Translations under genes and position numbers: made by a program
Part shown: one piece after another, positions 40,625 through 53,089 of the stretch
How positions within the stretch are numbered: the first letter of the stretch is position 1
How the letters are laid out: each line of letters begins with the position of its first letter
The notes under the pieces: generated by a model
Told to the model about the DNA's origin: nothing
What the model saw: the letters and a program-made list of their open reading frames with translations, nothing else
Database searches by the model: none
Source: Heterobilharzia americana
Taxonomy: Eukaryota > Platyhelminthes > Trematoda > Strigeidida > Schistosomatidae
Direction of reading: 5' to 3'
Length of the DNA stretch: 64,000 bases
NCBI GenBank assembly: GCA_944470555.2
Contig: OX104132.1
Location: forward strand, 13,711,755 to 13,775,754

Positions 40625-41850
40625 GATTTGACTTTGTCAACAGTGAGGTGTTGTGGTAGTATCTTACTGTGCACGGAGTACTGAGAAAGTGTATAACGCT
40701 AATCAAAGTTCTCTACTCGAACTCAAGCAGCTGTGTCAAAGCTTATGAAGAGTTGTCACGTGAATTGACGACAAATAGTAGTGTCCGCCAGAGAAGCCCA
40801 CTATCACCGTTCTTATTCAACCACGTCATGGATGTACTAATGGAAATAAGCTTAGGTACATCTGACTTCACATGGATTGACCTACTCCCTGGTTGACTTG
40901 GAGTTTGCAGTCGATGTTGTCCTGCTAAGTATGTTTGGAATGTGTTTTACTCACACCTGTGACGTTCCATGACCGATCTGTTGGAAGTACTTCCAATTTA
41001 TTGATAGGGAGTGAAGTGGTGGAACGTGTTGACCACTTCACTTACTTGAGATGCATCAGCCCGAACAGAGTTGTTGCTGACAAAATCTCAGCCCAGATAC
41101 AGAAGGCCTGTTTGGCATTTACCAACTTGCGTCACCTGTGATACTGACTGGCGAGATATCCGACTATCTATAAAAGGACGAGTCAACTGCGCTGCAGTCC
41201 ATTCTGTCCTGCTATACGACTGTGAGACAGGGATGTTAAAAGTGGAAGATACGAAGTGATTGCAGGGATTTGATCACAATTGTCTTCGTAGCATTATTCG
41301 CGTTTGATGGAATTACCGTGTGAGCAATGTTAAAGTCAGGTAAATGGTACTAGGCAGGACAGGTAAGTCGATTGTTAAGGTTGTGAACCTTCATCAACTG
41401 AGGTAGCTGGGACGTATGTTGCTCATGCCGAACCACCACCCACCTCTGCGCACCATTTTAGGGGAAGCTGGAGGAGGGTTAAGAGTCGCCAGACCAAGAC
41501 GTCTCATCAATCGACGAAGTTCCTGACTGTTGGCCTGAGTCGTGTTAAGAGATGACAACTGTCTGATTGGGGTCCTCGAGACCATAGGAATCAGTGGTTG
41601 AGGGACTAAATCTTGGTGACATGGCTGAAAAACTGCCACTATGGCGTAGATACATTCACTCTGAGATCTTCTAAAGGTCTAATATTGACGCTAACCTTTA
41701 TCTTCAGATTGTATATTCTCTCACACTGCTTTATCTATTTCGATATCAGTCCTTTTCTATCTACCGGATCTTTGTATATTGCAGTGGAGCGTGGCAACTT
41801 GAGTTGATGCACCGGTGTGTGAGGTTCTTTGTTGATTCTGTCGGTCAGTC
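40625..41850 (+). pseudogene. RTE/SR2-like RT C-terminal half and 3' end
   Basis: Plus-strand translation gives KCITLIKVLYSNSSSCVKAY, SSVRQRSPLSPFLFNHVMDV (the GVRQGCPLSP block with G to S and GC to RS changes), LEFAVDVVLLS (the catalytic YADD reads FAVD), VVERVDHFTYLRCISPN, ISAQIQKACLAFTNLRHL and DIRLSIKGRVNCAAVHSVLL. After several frameshifts come blocks with CLRSIIRV and the LRRLGLATL-like region on this strand, then the 3' end shared with 24045-24240. It provides the segment missing from the deleted copy at 25.7 kb. Loss of the catalytic aspartate makes it inactive. Confidence 0.8.
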
Positions 41851-42349
41851 AGACTAAGTCAAGATACCTTAGTAAATATTTAGTTGTCAGCATCAGATGT
41901 AGGAGTCAAGAAGTATATAGATTAAAATTCTTACAGTCGTCTATTTCCATATGGTTCGACTGCCACTAAACCGGTTCACATTGCGACCTCCTAAGCTTTT
42001 TGGGAAATCGTACAGAAACTGTGTTCATTGTAAATGATAAGTTCGAGTATTTTATCAGTCTATCTTCCTGTTTTATGAAAGGGTAATCATTGATCTGTTT
42101 AATTCATCTAATTATTTGTAGGATAATTGGATTTGATGTAATTAACAAAATTGTGACTCATAATAATTGAGGTCAAATTAAAAAATAAGAAGTTGGCCAA
42201 AAAGCTAAGGTTTTATGACTCTTATCCGAGGCAAAGCCATGTTAACTCCTTCATTGGTTAGCAGAGCAGTTGAAGTCAGTTGGCGAAAAGTTAGAAAAGT
42301 CGTGGCTTGAAAGATAGGTGGAACGACTGAATATTTCTAATAAATTCAT
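41851..42349. other. Spacer
   Basis: AT-rich, with no recognised element. The right edge may include unreadable N-terminal parts of the Penelope-like copy. Confidence 0.3.
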
Positions 42350-43495
42350 GACGTTTTTTTTGATGTATCTTCGCTGTTTACAAAGATATTTACAGAAGAA
42401 CCTGTAGAAATTATATGTCAGCATCCTGACATGTCTCTGCCCAAAGAAGAATTCAACCACCCTTTACTCATATGCATTAAGAATGTGCAATTTAAGTTCA
42501 AGAACTTCATGTATCGTCAATTTGATGGAGTTGCGATGAGCATTACCTCGCGCCTCATACTAACCTAGAACGTATGAAGTATGTAGTCGATGAAACAACC
42601 TTCTACAGTAGGTATGTTGGTAATACATTCGTTGTTTGCAACAACCTGAAACATGCCTCATATTTTCTTAGTGTACTCAATAGAACAGAATTTACAATGG
42701 AATATGAACAGAATGTTAAATTCCACTTTCTTGATCTCGATGGTAACATACTTCGACATATCCATCATGAAGATTCCTGGAGTGGAATATATCTTAACAT
42801 CAACAACTTTCGCCTCGTTAGTCATAAGAAACGGCTGGGGAAAACACTCTTCAACCGCGTAGGACATCTTTATTCGAAAGAGACACTAGATGAAGAAATG
42901 AATATTATTATGGAAAATTGCCTCTGTGATAACGGATATCCAGAGAAATTCATCAATAAACACAAGAATATACCGAGTAAAACGTTAAGGTATGATATAG
43001 TTTTGGTTTCAAAGGTTATAATGTTCTCGGTAGAATTAATTACAGATTAAATGCTGCCATCAAAAGGACTTATTAAGCTACTAGGTTAATCTCAGTTTAC
43101 CGAACGAATTGCTCACTGAAACAATCGAAAGTTGACGAATTCCCTCTTCATGTTACCTCCATTTGCATCTACCAATTCACATGTACGTGCCAAAGCATAT
43201 ACATTGGATGAACAGAAAGAAGGATTCATGACCACATGTTTGAGCATATTTCAAGGAATTTGCGACCGAGATATGAAAAAGTCTTCAATACCGCCATTGT
43301 TCGTCACCTTATTGATAGTGGACATGAAGTCAGTATTCAGAAATCATTCAAAATAATTAATAAACAGATGAATTCGAATTTCCTGCATTTCACTGAAGTG
43401 TTAGTTATGAAACGATTAAAATCATACTTATGTGTTCAGAAAGTAACAGTTATCGGTCTCTGCCTACCATGGTTAAGACTTTTTTTCTGTTGACA
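42350..43495 (+). pseudogene. Penelope-like element: RT C-terminal half and GIY-YIG region
   Basis: Plus-strand translation starts VSSLFTKIFTEEPVEIICQ (the VTSLFTN-type block), then FKFKNFMYRQFDGVAMSITS (the QxxGVAMGSPL block), FYSRYVGNTFVVCNN, FTMEYEQNVKFHFLDL and NGYPEKFINKHKNI. The catalytic YVDD box reads YVGN, so both aspartates are lost. After a frameshift, 43236-43493 gives MFEHISRNLRPRYEKVFNTA, IVRHLIDSGHEV and LHFTEVLVMKRLKSYLCVQK, the second half of the GIY-YIG domain. The GIY-YIG core itself is degraded. It is a relative of the minus-strand copy at 20.2-20.9 kb. Confidence 0.85.
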
Positions 43496-45459
43496 ATCTT
43501 CATGAATTTTACATGTAATTGTCGATTTATAAAAGTTGGGTTTTTTCGTGATTTTACACTTTCCACCCTTGACTTAATTATCTGAATCTTACATTAGCTC
43601 TCAATTAAGATAAATCGTATAACTTGTCACACATTTTGTGTAACCTTTCTCAATATGTTGAATACATTTGTTCGTTCCCTGTTATCCAACTTCCACTCTG
43701 GAATATTCGTCTAATCCTTCTACGCATTGGCCAACTTACTTCTGCACGTTTATTCACGCAATCCTTGTGTCTTCATTTACTTTATATCGATGGTATTTTG
43801 AATGCAAGGTGATAAGTTTTTATCAAACTGATTCGAGTATGCAAATATTCTGTATAAATTAATGTTAAAATTGTCTTAGGTCATAAACAGCTGATGAGAA
43901 ACCACAAGAAAAGTATCCATGTTACTCTGCTAGAGCTGTCTTCCTTGATCAATATCAATAATATTTACCTGGTAAACGGTTAATTCTCATAAACATTCTT
44001 ATCAAATTGAGAAGGGTGGTGTTAAGTTGCCTATTACACAGATTAGACGTTTTGAAATACAATGGTGACTATTTTTAACATGGTTCAGTGACGAATAATT
44101 TAAAAAAAAACTCTACCTGGTTCCATTATTTTGCCTACCTCTTTGTTCACATGTATGTGCAATCTTCACTGTGGAAATTTTGGTGTAGGCGCTACAACAG
44201 AGTTTTTGTACACCATTTTTCATGAAGGTTCATTGCTACATCAATAGACTTTGTGATTTTAAACCTACCTGATCTTCTAGCGTTAATAAGTTTCTTTATT
44301 TGCATTGGTGCCTTGTTCTTTTGAAATTTTAGGTACAAAACAGGCTGTTTTTGAAATGGTACTATGATGCTCCTGGACGTCGGAATCAAACTCATAGGAT
44401 TTGCTTCATTTCCTTCTCTATATTTCGTGTGCTTTCAGTATTTGACATTTTCACCAGCCTATGGTAGTACTCACGCTTTTTTCTTGTATACATTAAGAAA
44501 TTTCACTTTGTAATGAATTATCAAGAAACTTGAAATTACTGGCGTTCATTCTTACATCCATTAAGTGTATATGATATATTTTTGTCTATTATTCAACCTG
44601 ACGATTGTTGCTACCTGGCAAGAATTGAATTGACATTCATATTTACACAAGAGCTTTTTTATAGTTCGTAGTAACAGTATATTCATCATCAATATGGTCC
44701 TGTAAATCCAAGGAAAAAGTATTGTTATTATTATTATCATTAATTGTTAATTGCTTCACCACTTGTTTTCGGCTACCCTATCGGATGCTGACTTTGTATT
44801 CTTTTTTATACCTTCAGTTTTATACTACTTAGTATTATTGAGTAGCATAGTTCATGTTTCCTTATAATGCTACACAACATGGATTCACTAATTTGAAATG
44901 AAGGTGAAATGAGTCAACGCTTATACAAACGTGAGTTAGGAGCTTGATGAACGTAGTCAAAAGACTAGGTTAGCTAAGTTCTACCTCTGAAGAGCAAATT
45001 TCGTGATATTCAGAAGTGACACACGTAAATGTATGCAGTAAGTTCGTGATGTGGTCATTCATAGACCTGACTACAACTTAAGCAGTGGTATTACCTTTCA
45101 AGTATCTGAAAAATGAACTTGGTCTTCACTGCTTCAAAGCATTGTGTTTCCGTAATATTTTCGAAGGACTGGACATAAACGCAAATTGTAATGCATTTAT
45201 AAAGACCCACCTTGATTCTTTAGCCACTGAACTATTCCTCCTATCCTCTAACTTCCGTGATCGACAGGTCAAGAAAACTTTTCTTTCGTTGAAGTGAGAC
45301 ATTAGTATACTGAGGAAGGTGAAGAGAAGTAACAATGCCAGCTGACAGTCCTGAATGTGCAACATGATCCCAACTCTTCAGACTACTCGACTTCTACAAC
45401 TTTAGGAGTAAAACTTGGGCGTTGTGGTAGGGCATAATTCCATTTTGGGTTGTTTATTT
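43496..45459. other. Spacer with a possible retroelement 3' tail
   Basis: No ORF with a recognised motif. TTGTTATTATTATTATCATTA at about 44722-44742 is like the 3' tails of non-LTR elements here, so the sequence to its left may be a decayed 3' UTR on the plus strand. Confidence 0.35.
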
Positions 45460-45980
45460 GATTGATATAGCACATAGTGACAGCATACTTTATTAGATAA
45501 CGTTTCGAGCAGAATTTTTTGCTCCTATTCATATCAAAGCAATCATGCAACCATCAAACTTCGTTTATATAGCCACAAAATCCATTCGTTTACTTTAATG
45601 GAAGTAAACTTTTTCATTGGTCAGTGCATGCAGAGCGATAGCCAAGTTTTTTTCCAGACTGCTTATCTTAGTAGAGTCTACCATTGTGTTTAGCTAGACT
45701 TCCGTGTTCAGCTACTCTCACTGAATCAGACCGGCCTCTTTGATTTACATACTTGGCCTCACAATCATTACATGGTACTGGATTGATCAGGTAACGTTTC
45801 TTATTTGACTCTACTGGACGGCTTAGCCAACTAAGTTTGTTTCTGAGCGAGTTAATGGGTTTAAAAGCCACCCTAATCCCAGCACTACTGAGAATCCCAT
45901 GTAAAGTTCTCGAAGTACCTTCTCTGTACGGCAACACTACAGAGGATTTGAATTCCCTTTAGGCATGTTGCAATCACCGC
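45460..45980 (-). pseudogene. Penelope-like element: connector and GIY-YIG start
   Basis: Minus-strand 45937-45668 gives MLPYREGTSRTLHGILSSAG, IRVAFKPINSLRNKLSWLSR and then INPVPCNDCEAKYVNQRGRS, ending RVAEHGSLAKHN. These are the connector (LPY-x-x-G-x-S, V-x-FKP, L-x-x-L) and the CxxC...YIGQTGR...EH blocks of a Penelope-type GIY-YIG. The YIGQ-like motif reads YVNQ. The 3' part ends in GCTCGAAACGTTATCTAATA on the minus strand, a typical tail region. It belongs to a different lineage from the copies at 20.5 and 42.5 kb. Confidence 0.75.
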
Positions 45981-47529
45981 CGACATTACAACTCCTCTTA
46001 TAAGTCCTTATAAACTTTTCACAAAGAAGAACGAAACTGCGAATAAGACACCAATTACCAGCAAGGATCTTCGAACAGGTGCAACCATTTCAGTTGTCTA
46101 AATGACTGGGGAGTGTAAAGTAATTTAGATTACTTCTTAAGCCCTCCCCCCAATTTTATCTACTTTGGTGATCGATCTATTGCTACAATTCTACATTGTA
46201 TTCGGCTGATTTTTGTCCGTAAGAGGTCTTCTTTGTAGCCTAAATGCAGCAAATGACCACAGTTTAATCACTTTTAGCAAGAGCAGCAGCTAGGCGTGAA
46301 AACGACTGAAGGAAACCCAGTTGATCGCCTGTGTATAAAGTGCTGGTCCCTTGAGCTCAGAAGACTTTAAGACTCCTACAGCACTCGTAAAGTTTCCGCG
46401 TCATATGGTGTTCCCCTCCAGATTGTGGTGGAAATTCTCACTCCTCCATTACGCTTTTCGTTCAGTTGTGAATAATACCAAGATGAAAAGGTGAAGGATA
46501 AGGAAGGACCAACCGCTAAACATATGCGATGAAGGTGATGATTGTAATAGGTGTAGCATGTCTCCAACAGAAAGCGATGCAGCCTCTGAATGACGATTTC
46601 CCAACCACTGGGTACATATCATACGGTCCCTTGCCTGTGGAAATGGCTTCAGCTCAAATATTTTAAGCAGAAAAGCAAACGACAGTGGTCGTTCGTGGTA
46701 TTACAAAATCCTGATTCAAACCAATTGCCATAAAATTCAAGCGGAAACAGAAGCTGTTATGTAGAAACGTCGGTATGGCTGGATCACGAGGGCTTCTTAC
46801 AATCCTTATATAGCACGTGACCTTCCAATGAAGCGAAAGTGATTAACCTAAGTCTTGTTGTGACCGAAAAATACCATTGAGTCTCTGGGAAAGCCCACTC
46901 ACAATTACATTTTATGCATTCGCTCTTTCTTCTGGGTTACTCATAAAGTCATATGAAACATATATGAATTCATCCTTAGATTTGTCATGTTGTTTGATCA
47001 CCATATGTAAAGCAGAACGCCGATCTGCTGTAAAGGGCCCTGGAATAACCTCCTTTCGGCGTCGTAGACATATGGTGCAAGCCATACGAAATGTGTCAAC
47101 CAGGTATATGCCTTCGCACCTTCAGCTATTGCTGAATGAAAAATGACTGTTTGCTAGATTACAGTAATCCTGGGAGGAAAGTGCTATCAGGAACATCATT
47201 GGTGCGACCGTAACACGGACATGAATGGAATAGATCATAAGAGGAAAATTACCATGGGACCTGAATTTTAATTTTTTGTATTATCACATACATAACCACG
47301 GCTACGTCTGTGTTGCAGGAATTGATCTCATCTGGTTCCAAAATTGGTAGTGCGAGTGAACAGAACTGATAGTTTTTATCTTCTGCGTCTATTTCTTAGG
47401 GTTTAGTCCAAGTAGTTCGGTTCGGTCCTGCAGTGAACAAGGAAATCTCTTCTGCTTTCATACTTTTAGCCCCAGTTAGGTAAATGTTTATGTGGGTCAG
47501 CAAATTGCAACTTGTAGTGATTAGGGAGC
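45981..47529. other. Spacer without recognised element
   Basis: Two ORFs (46877-47146 plus, 46567-46376 minus) without motif. It may hold further eroded elements. Confidence 0.3.
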
Positions 47530-50500
47530 TACGGATTGCTGAGAAGATTAAGTGTCTGTTGTGACTCCTGTCTGTGTAGGTGCCTGAATAGGGATAGCAA
47601 GATAGTGAAAAAGGTGTGTGGAAATAACCGGGAAGGTAAAAGTAGGTAGCATGGACCTAGTTGCCAGACAAGAGTTAGTAGACAATGTGGGTGTATCAGT
47701 GAGATGAGTTGTTAGTGGTAAGTAGAAGGGAAGTAGTAGTGGGCTGGTGAGGTCAGTAACTCCCAGAGTACGTCTGTAGTAAACTATGCAAAATGATGTG
47801 AATGTTTGACAGTCTTTTGAGTGAGTTTGCCGAGGGGGGCTGTGACTACATCCTGTGGTGGTGGATTCCACAAAGCATAAAGTCCTAATTAAAAAAAAGT
47901 TGGACCTGAGCCTGGTGTTAGCTGTCTGATATGCAATCCAGATGGGGTTTCCCCTTGATGGCCACCGTGTTGGAGGTAACAATAGTTTATTTGCGTGATT
48001 TACCCGGTAGATTATCTCACAGGTCACCCCTCCTCTTGTGCTAGGCCAGGATGAATAGGTTTAGGTATTTTAATCTTTCAAGCCGTGCCTTCTCCCTAAG
48101 TCCCACAGCTGTTTTGATGCAGATCTTTGTATTTTTTCGGGCAGACCGAAGTTTTTCTTGTGTGTTCCGACTGCTACCGTATTGAAGACCCCCTAGTTGC
48201 GGCCGTTTTTAGGATTTGAGAACAGTGAGAAACAGTTAAACGATGAGGGCACCATCCTGTCGAAGCAGAAACTGTAATGTGCTATTCACTCTGGCTGCTG
48301 TATCTTTGTGGTTGGAGCTGGTGTTCAGGGTGTCGGAGAAGTTGAGTCGGAATCTTTCTCCATGGATACTCTGGTGATAGCATGGTTGCTAAACATGCAT
48401 TGGAGGTCGACCGTCCTTGCTATATAGGTACCAATGTGTATCATTCTGCACTTTTCTAGGTTGATGCTTAGGTCGTTTTCCGGTGACCAGAGTTCAAGTT
48501 ACTGCAAGTTATTTCGCACTGCTGTGCAGTCGGCCTTTTCCTCCACTACCCTCCACATTTTAATGTCATCAGCCATGAGTAACATGGGCGAGGAGATTTT
48601 GTATGGCGGATCACTGATCAACAGGAGGGACAGAAGTGGTCCTAGGACTGCTCCTTGGGATATCCCTGAAGTCAATGGTCTCCACTTTGACCGTATTCTG
48701 ATAACCTTGGTGCAGAACTGATTGACTTTTAAGCACTCTTTGAACAAAGAGAGTAGAGGTTCACCTATACTGACCGACAAGTCCTTGTGAAGCAAAACTC
48801 TGGGTGAAACACTTGTAGGGGTGCGTGTTACAATTCCGTAAGGTTTGATCGACCCTACTTAACTTGATGTGCTCTAGTACCTGCTTAACCAGTACTTTAC
48901 CTAACGTGTAAGTACTGATAACAAAAGGCAAATCAAAAGAACTGATACGCAATGTATTTGAAGGGGCTATGTATTTAATTAAAGTAAATGTAATAATAAT
49001 GAATGGGGGAAAAGTTTAATCAACTTATCTGGCTTGTAAGGCTGGACTAAGGACACGGAATACGTGCATGGTAATCAGCACAATGGAGCGCAAAATGGCG
49101 TCCAAGCCTGCTAGGATGCATGCTCGTTAAAACAAACCTTAAAACACCCTAAGCATCCGGAAGCAAGCTAGGGATTTATTTAGTTAATTTAATTTAAACT
49201 ATTTATTTTAGCTCCAGTTATATTTTGGTGCCAGTAAGGTGCACTACACACTGTCAAACGCCTCAGATGTGTAAAAGAAAACAATATGTACTGGTTTCCT
49301 GTTGTCTCAGCTAAGTGTTCAGTCATCCCAGATAGTAAGTAAGTTGGTGGCATGTGAACGGCCACTCCGAAAGCCATGCTGAGCAGTATGTTTGGTGTTT
49401 AACCTGTTGAGGAATTCCAAGATCCCGTCGGTTATCAGGCTTTTTGATTCTCTGGACAGTACACGGAGTAGGGTGATCGGTCTGTAGATGCCAGAACTTT
49501 TTCCGTCTCCTCCCCTGAAAATGGGTGACAAGACCGCACCCTTCCATCCTTTGGGGAATTTGTATAACTCTAGGGAGAGGTTGCAGATTGGCTTCGCAAG
49601 CTCAACGGTGCAGTTTTCACGATTGCCGGTCTCAGGTTATCGCAGTCAGGAGACTCATCTGGACGGTGCCCAGTTGGTTTCCCAGATACCTTCTTCTTTG
49701 TGCGTTTAGGATGTGGCAGGGGTAGTCGTTATTTATGGTCTGATCGATTTCGTATCGAATCAATGCGGATTTAGAATCGATACTAAGTTGTGCCTGAAAG
49801 TGTAAGCTCAGAAACCCAACTATTTCTAGACTGCTTAGTACACCTCCATCGAAACCTGTGATAAGATTCACTGCTTTGCTGGTCAACCTCCTTGTCAACG
49901 TTAGGAGAGCAGGTTTTTAGGGCATTTTTGCGACCTCCTAGTGAGGTTTGCCCGATAGCCAAATCTTTCGCTACGGACTGTTATAGTGAGGCGGTTGCAA
50001 ATTCTTCTTCAGTCCAGGAAGTCAGCCTCTCTTTGTTACGAAAGCCATCTAAGCCAAGCCTGTTTCTCGGTCTGAAGTAGCCTTTCTGTCCCGCTCTTTA
50101 GCCATGGGGTTCTCACTGATAGTCCAGGTGTTACTCCTCAATGATTATTTCTTGTACCGGCACCCAGTGTTCATTTATTGTGAGACAAGTTCAGTCTACA
50201 GACCACGATGCATTCATGGGATAATCTCTCATAGTCTCGCGGTTGTCCTTGCTGTGAAAAGGGGAGGTGGTGGATACATGAGGTCACGGGGCCTCCTTAG
50301 CAATCGTGGAGAAAGTTGTTACTGCGTGATCACTGAAATCAATAGAGGGTTCGATATACACCTCACCAGCAGGAAATTCGTCGTGCGCCGGAGCGCATCC
50401 CAGTCGGGATGCACTTCCATAAGGCCTCGAAATGTGCTATCACTCAATTTCCCTTCGGGACCAGCAGTCCTAATTGCATTCTTTAGGTTCTGACCAAGGG

Positions 50501-52340
50501 ATCTGGTGTGCCTCCCTCCCATCTCGGAGAGTATAGAAGGAGTTTTGAAGTTGCCATCGTTGGTTACTTTGCCGTGATTTGCGGCTAGGGTTCATACGGT
50601 TGCCTTGGTGACCACTGCCTTCTGCGTAGAGGAACTAGTGAGGGACCGATATAGGACTCCGAGCAAATGTTTGATATGGTGAAGGGTGAAGTAGTATAAC
50701 AAAGGTTCCGGGAACTGGATCAGAGCCCCGTCAAAGACCACTGCCGCCCTTAAACAAGAGCTCACGTGGGGAGCCACTCCCTCTCCTGCTCTGAACTCTG
50801 TTCATGAGGAAGATTTTCATGTTAGTGATATGCACCGCTCCACTGGAGTTGTCTGGTGAGAGCCAGGGTTCGCTGGCAAACCTGATGTCAGGCAACAGGC
50901 GTGCACAGAGCTCCCTCATCTCCACTGCTTTCCCTCTCAGTGCCCTAACGTTGTGAGGGTGTGCCTGACTGGCGGAACGGATTGGTTGCTGATTTCCATC
51001 AACGGGTACGCCTGTATGGTTGGGTCTAGGATCTCCAGACCTCACAGAAATGGTATTGTTCCGTGCTTTGACGCTTTACTTTCAGCTTACTTGGAGACTG
51101 CAGCAGCAGCAGTTTCAGTGCCCGATGAGCCCGACTCACTCGTTCGTAACTGTGACAGCCACTGAATCCAAGGGTCATAGCGGTTGCCGTCTCTCTCCTT
51201 CCTGGCGGGTCTTGGATTACCCTTACAGATGCATACCATGGCACCCATGAGGTCTTTCACGTTTTACTGCTCGTGTAGAACGTGTATCAGAGACAGACGT
51301 GAATCAGCCTTGACCGCGATCATCCTAAGGGCAAGAATGGACCTCAGGTGGGTTGTTCTCAGCAGTCTACTGACTGTGTTAGCCGGTGCACTGTCGTTTT
51401 CAGTTTCGTTTGGGAGCGAACGCCACTTTTGGACGTCGTGGGGGTGCCGGTCCTTACCAGACTGATCACTTGGCAGTTCTGAAAGCCCGTGTACAACCAT
51501 AGTGGCTTTTCAGTTTTGATTCCCAACCGCTGATCTTCTCTCCTACTCTCGCGATCACCATGGTTTGTCAGGCTTGGTGGAATTTTACAGGTACTGACAA
51601 CAAGCGGTTGGTCTGTAAGAGAAAAGGTTTGTTCTACTTCCGTGGTGGTGCTCATAGATACGCGCAAGAGCAGTGGCCTGTCTGGGGGCGCCTGGCTTCC
51701 CCAGGGGCGGTAGTGTCCCGGGGAGGGAAGGGAGTCCCTGCATCTGACAACAGTCGGCCCATGTTCCGCTGTCACATCTTTCTGTCTTTACCAGCAACGA
51801 GTCCGTTGATACGCTGGCACTGGAAAAGATATTCTAGTTGGCCTTCCTATGGCCTGAGCTTGTCATCTGTATTGCGACAGATTTCCTGGTTAGTTTGTTG
51901 CGTAACTCTCCTGGCTATTTCTCGGTCACAGTATCTAAGATGTTTGGGCTGGGTTTCGTCAAAAGTCTGCCTGATGGTATCTTTTCCATGCACTTGGTGT
52001 TCTCTACCGCCGGGTAGGGAATACGGAAGTCCAACCCGATGCGGTCTTCGTGGACGGTGGTGTCTGTATAGCCAAAGACCTGGCCTTATTTTCCGCTTCC
52101 TTTGAGCTGTCCTTTGCTATCGACCCTTCTTTTTTCGAGAAAGCCGATGGCTTTTAGGTGGTGGAGGGTACATCGGTTAGACCCTCCGTATGGAAAGGTG
52201 GCAGCTCTCTGGATTCTGGACAAACATACTGGGACCAGTCGCATGATTGCCACTTCATGGACCTGTGGCTGGGACGAAATGGTTACTTACTGCGCGCTTC
52301 GGCCCTAGGGCACCAGTTGGAGAGGCCCCTACAACATGGT
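47530..52340 (-). pseudogene. CR1-like retrotransposon, nearly full-length, minus strand
   Basis: Domains read from 52340 downward. First comes a 5' leader and a Cys-rich PHD-like start (KTERCDSGTWADCC at 51790). ORF1 follows with MVVHGLSELPSDQSGKDRHP and HDVQKWRSLPNE (51500-51400). The endonuclease start is NVRALRGKAVEMRELCARLL with SEPWLSPDN (50950-50840), then LLGVLYRSLTSSS. The RT has FRGGDGKSSGIYRPITLL and AQHGFRSGRSHATNLL (49530-49320), SGISQGAVLGPLLSLLL and LLMADDIKMWRVV (48690-48550), where the catalytic ADD is intact. The C-terminal part is at 48450-47850 (INRVNHANKLLLP and RGNPIWIAYQTANTRLRS), followed by a C/T-rich 3' UTR to about 47530. Many frameshifts break it. About 200 bp around 49000-49190 appear foreign or unreadable. 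Confidence 0.85.
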
Positions 52341-52355
52341 GTAACGTGAAAAATC

Positions 52356-52885
52356 GAATGAATAAATGTTTTATTCTCACGTTAAAAATGTTTTAACATG
52401 AGAGAAGCCAGTTTACAGACTTCATCACGTTGACATATCTCAAAATATTTACAAGACTCGAGCCCTGGATGGTACTGGTGAAATGTCATTAAACTCAATC
52501 AAAAACTGCCGAAGATCCTGCTAGTCCTGAAACGGACAAGGAAATTTTATTTTACAGCATACATAGAGTGTCAAAGTTCAGATAATAATACACATTGTCT
52601 CCATTTAACGGCTTTAACATGAGAGAAATCAGTTTACAAGCACCGCCAAATTCATATTTTTTGAAAGTTTATGAACTGATATCTAGTATTAAATAATTTA
52701 CATATCAAGTTATTGGTGTGCATAATATAACTAAAATTTGCTGGCATTCATGAGACGGGTATGGATTTTCATCTCCGATCTCACAGACAGGTTCCACTAA
52801 CAATATCAAAAGCGCGCAGTGTTCACAGTTTGCGTTATAACCAACCGACATTGTTATTTCATTCGCATAGTTTGCTAATTAGTAA
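52356..52885 (-). mobile_element. Dispersed repeat B, copy 2 (inverted)
   Basis: This is the reverse complement of 7211-7739 with scattered differences: for example CTCATGAATGCCAGCAAATT at 7339 against its inverse near 52737, and the TCACAGACAGGTTCCACTAA region. It lies exactly between the minus-strand CR1-like element and the older plus-strand one. No target duplication is evident here. Confidence 0.75.
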
Positions 52886-53089
52886 TATAGCAGTTTATTA
52901 CTCAGAATGATCTTCAGTTTTCAGCTTTTCTAACCACAAAGGACCCATTTATACATTGTGGAGTATCAGTAAGGTATCCACAATTAAGTAACCAACGTGT
53001 TTGGCTATATCAATGCATTTCCAGGTCACCACGTTAGGTTTAAGGGCAACATGGAATAATTCCGCCGGGAATACTTGTTGTGCTGGATG

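Noticed and set aside
51560..52105. 181-codon plus-strand ORF, second longest after ORF1
   Set aside because: It is the antisense of the minus-strand CR1-like leader and ORF1 start, with Cys/Trp/Ser-rich composition and no motif.
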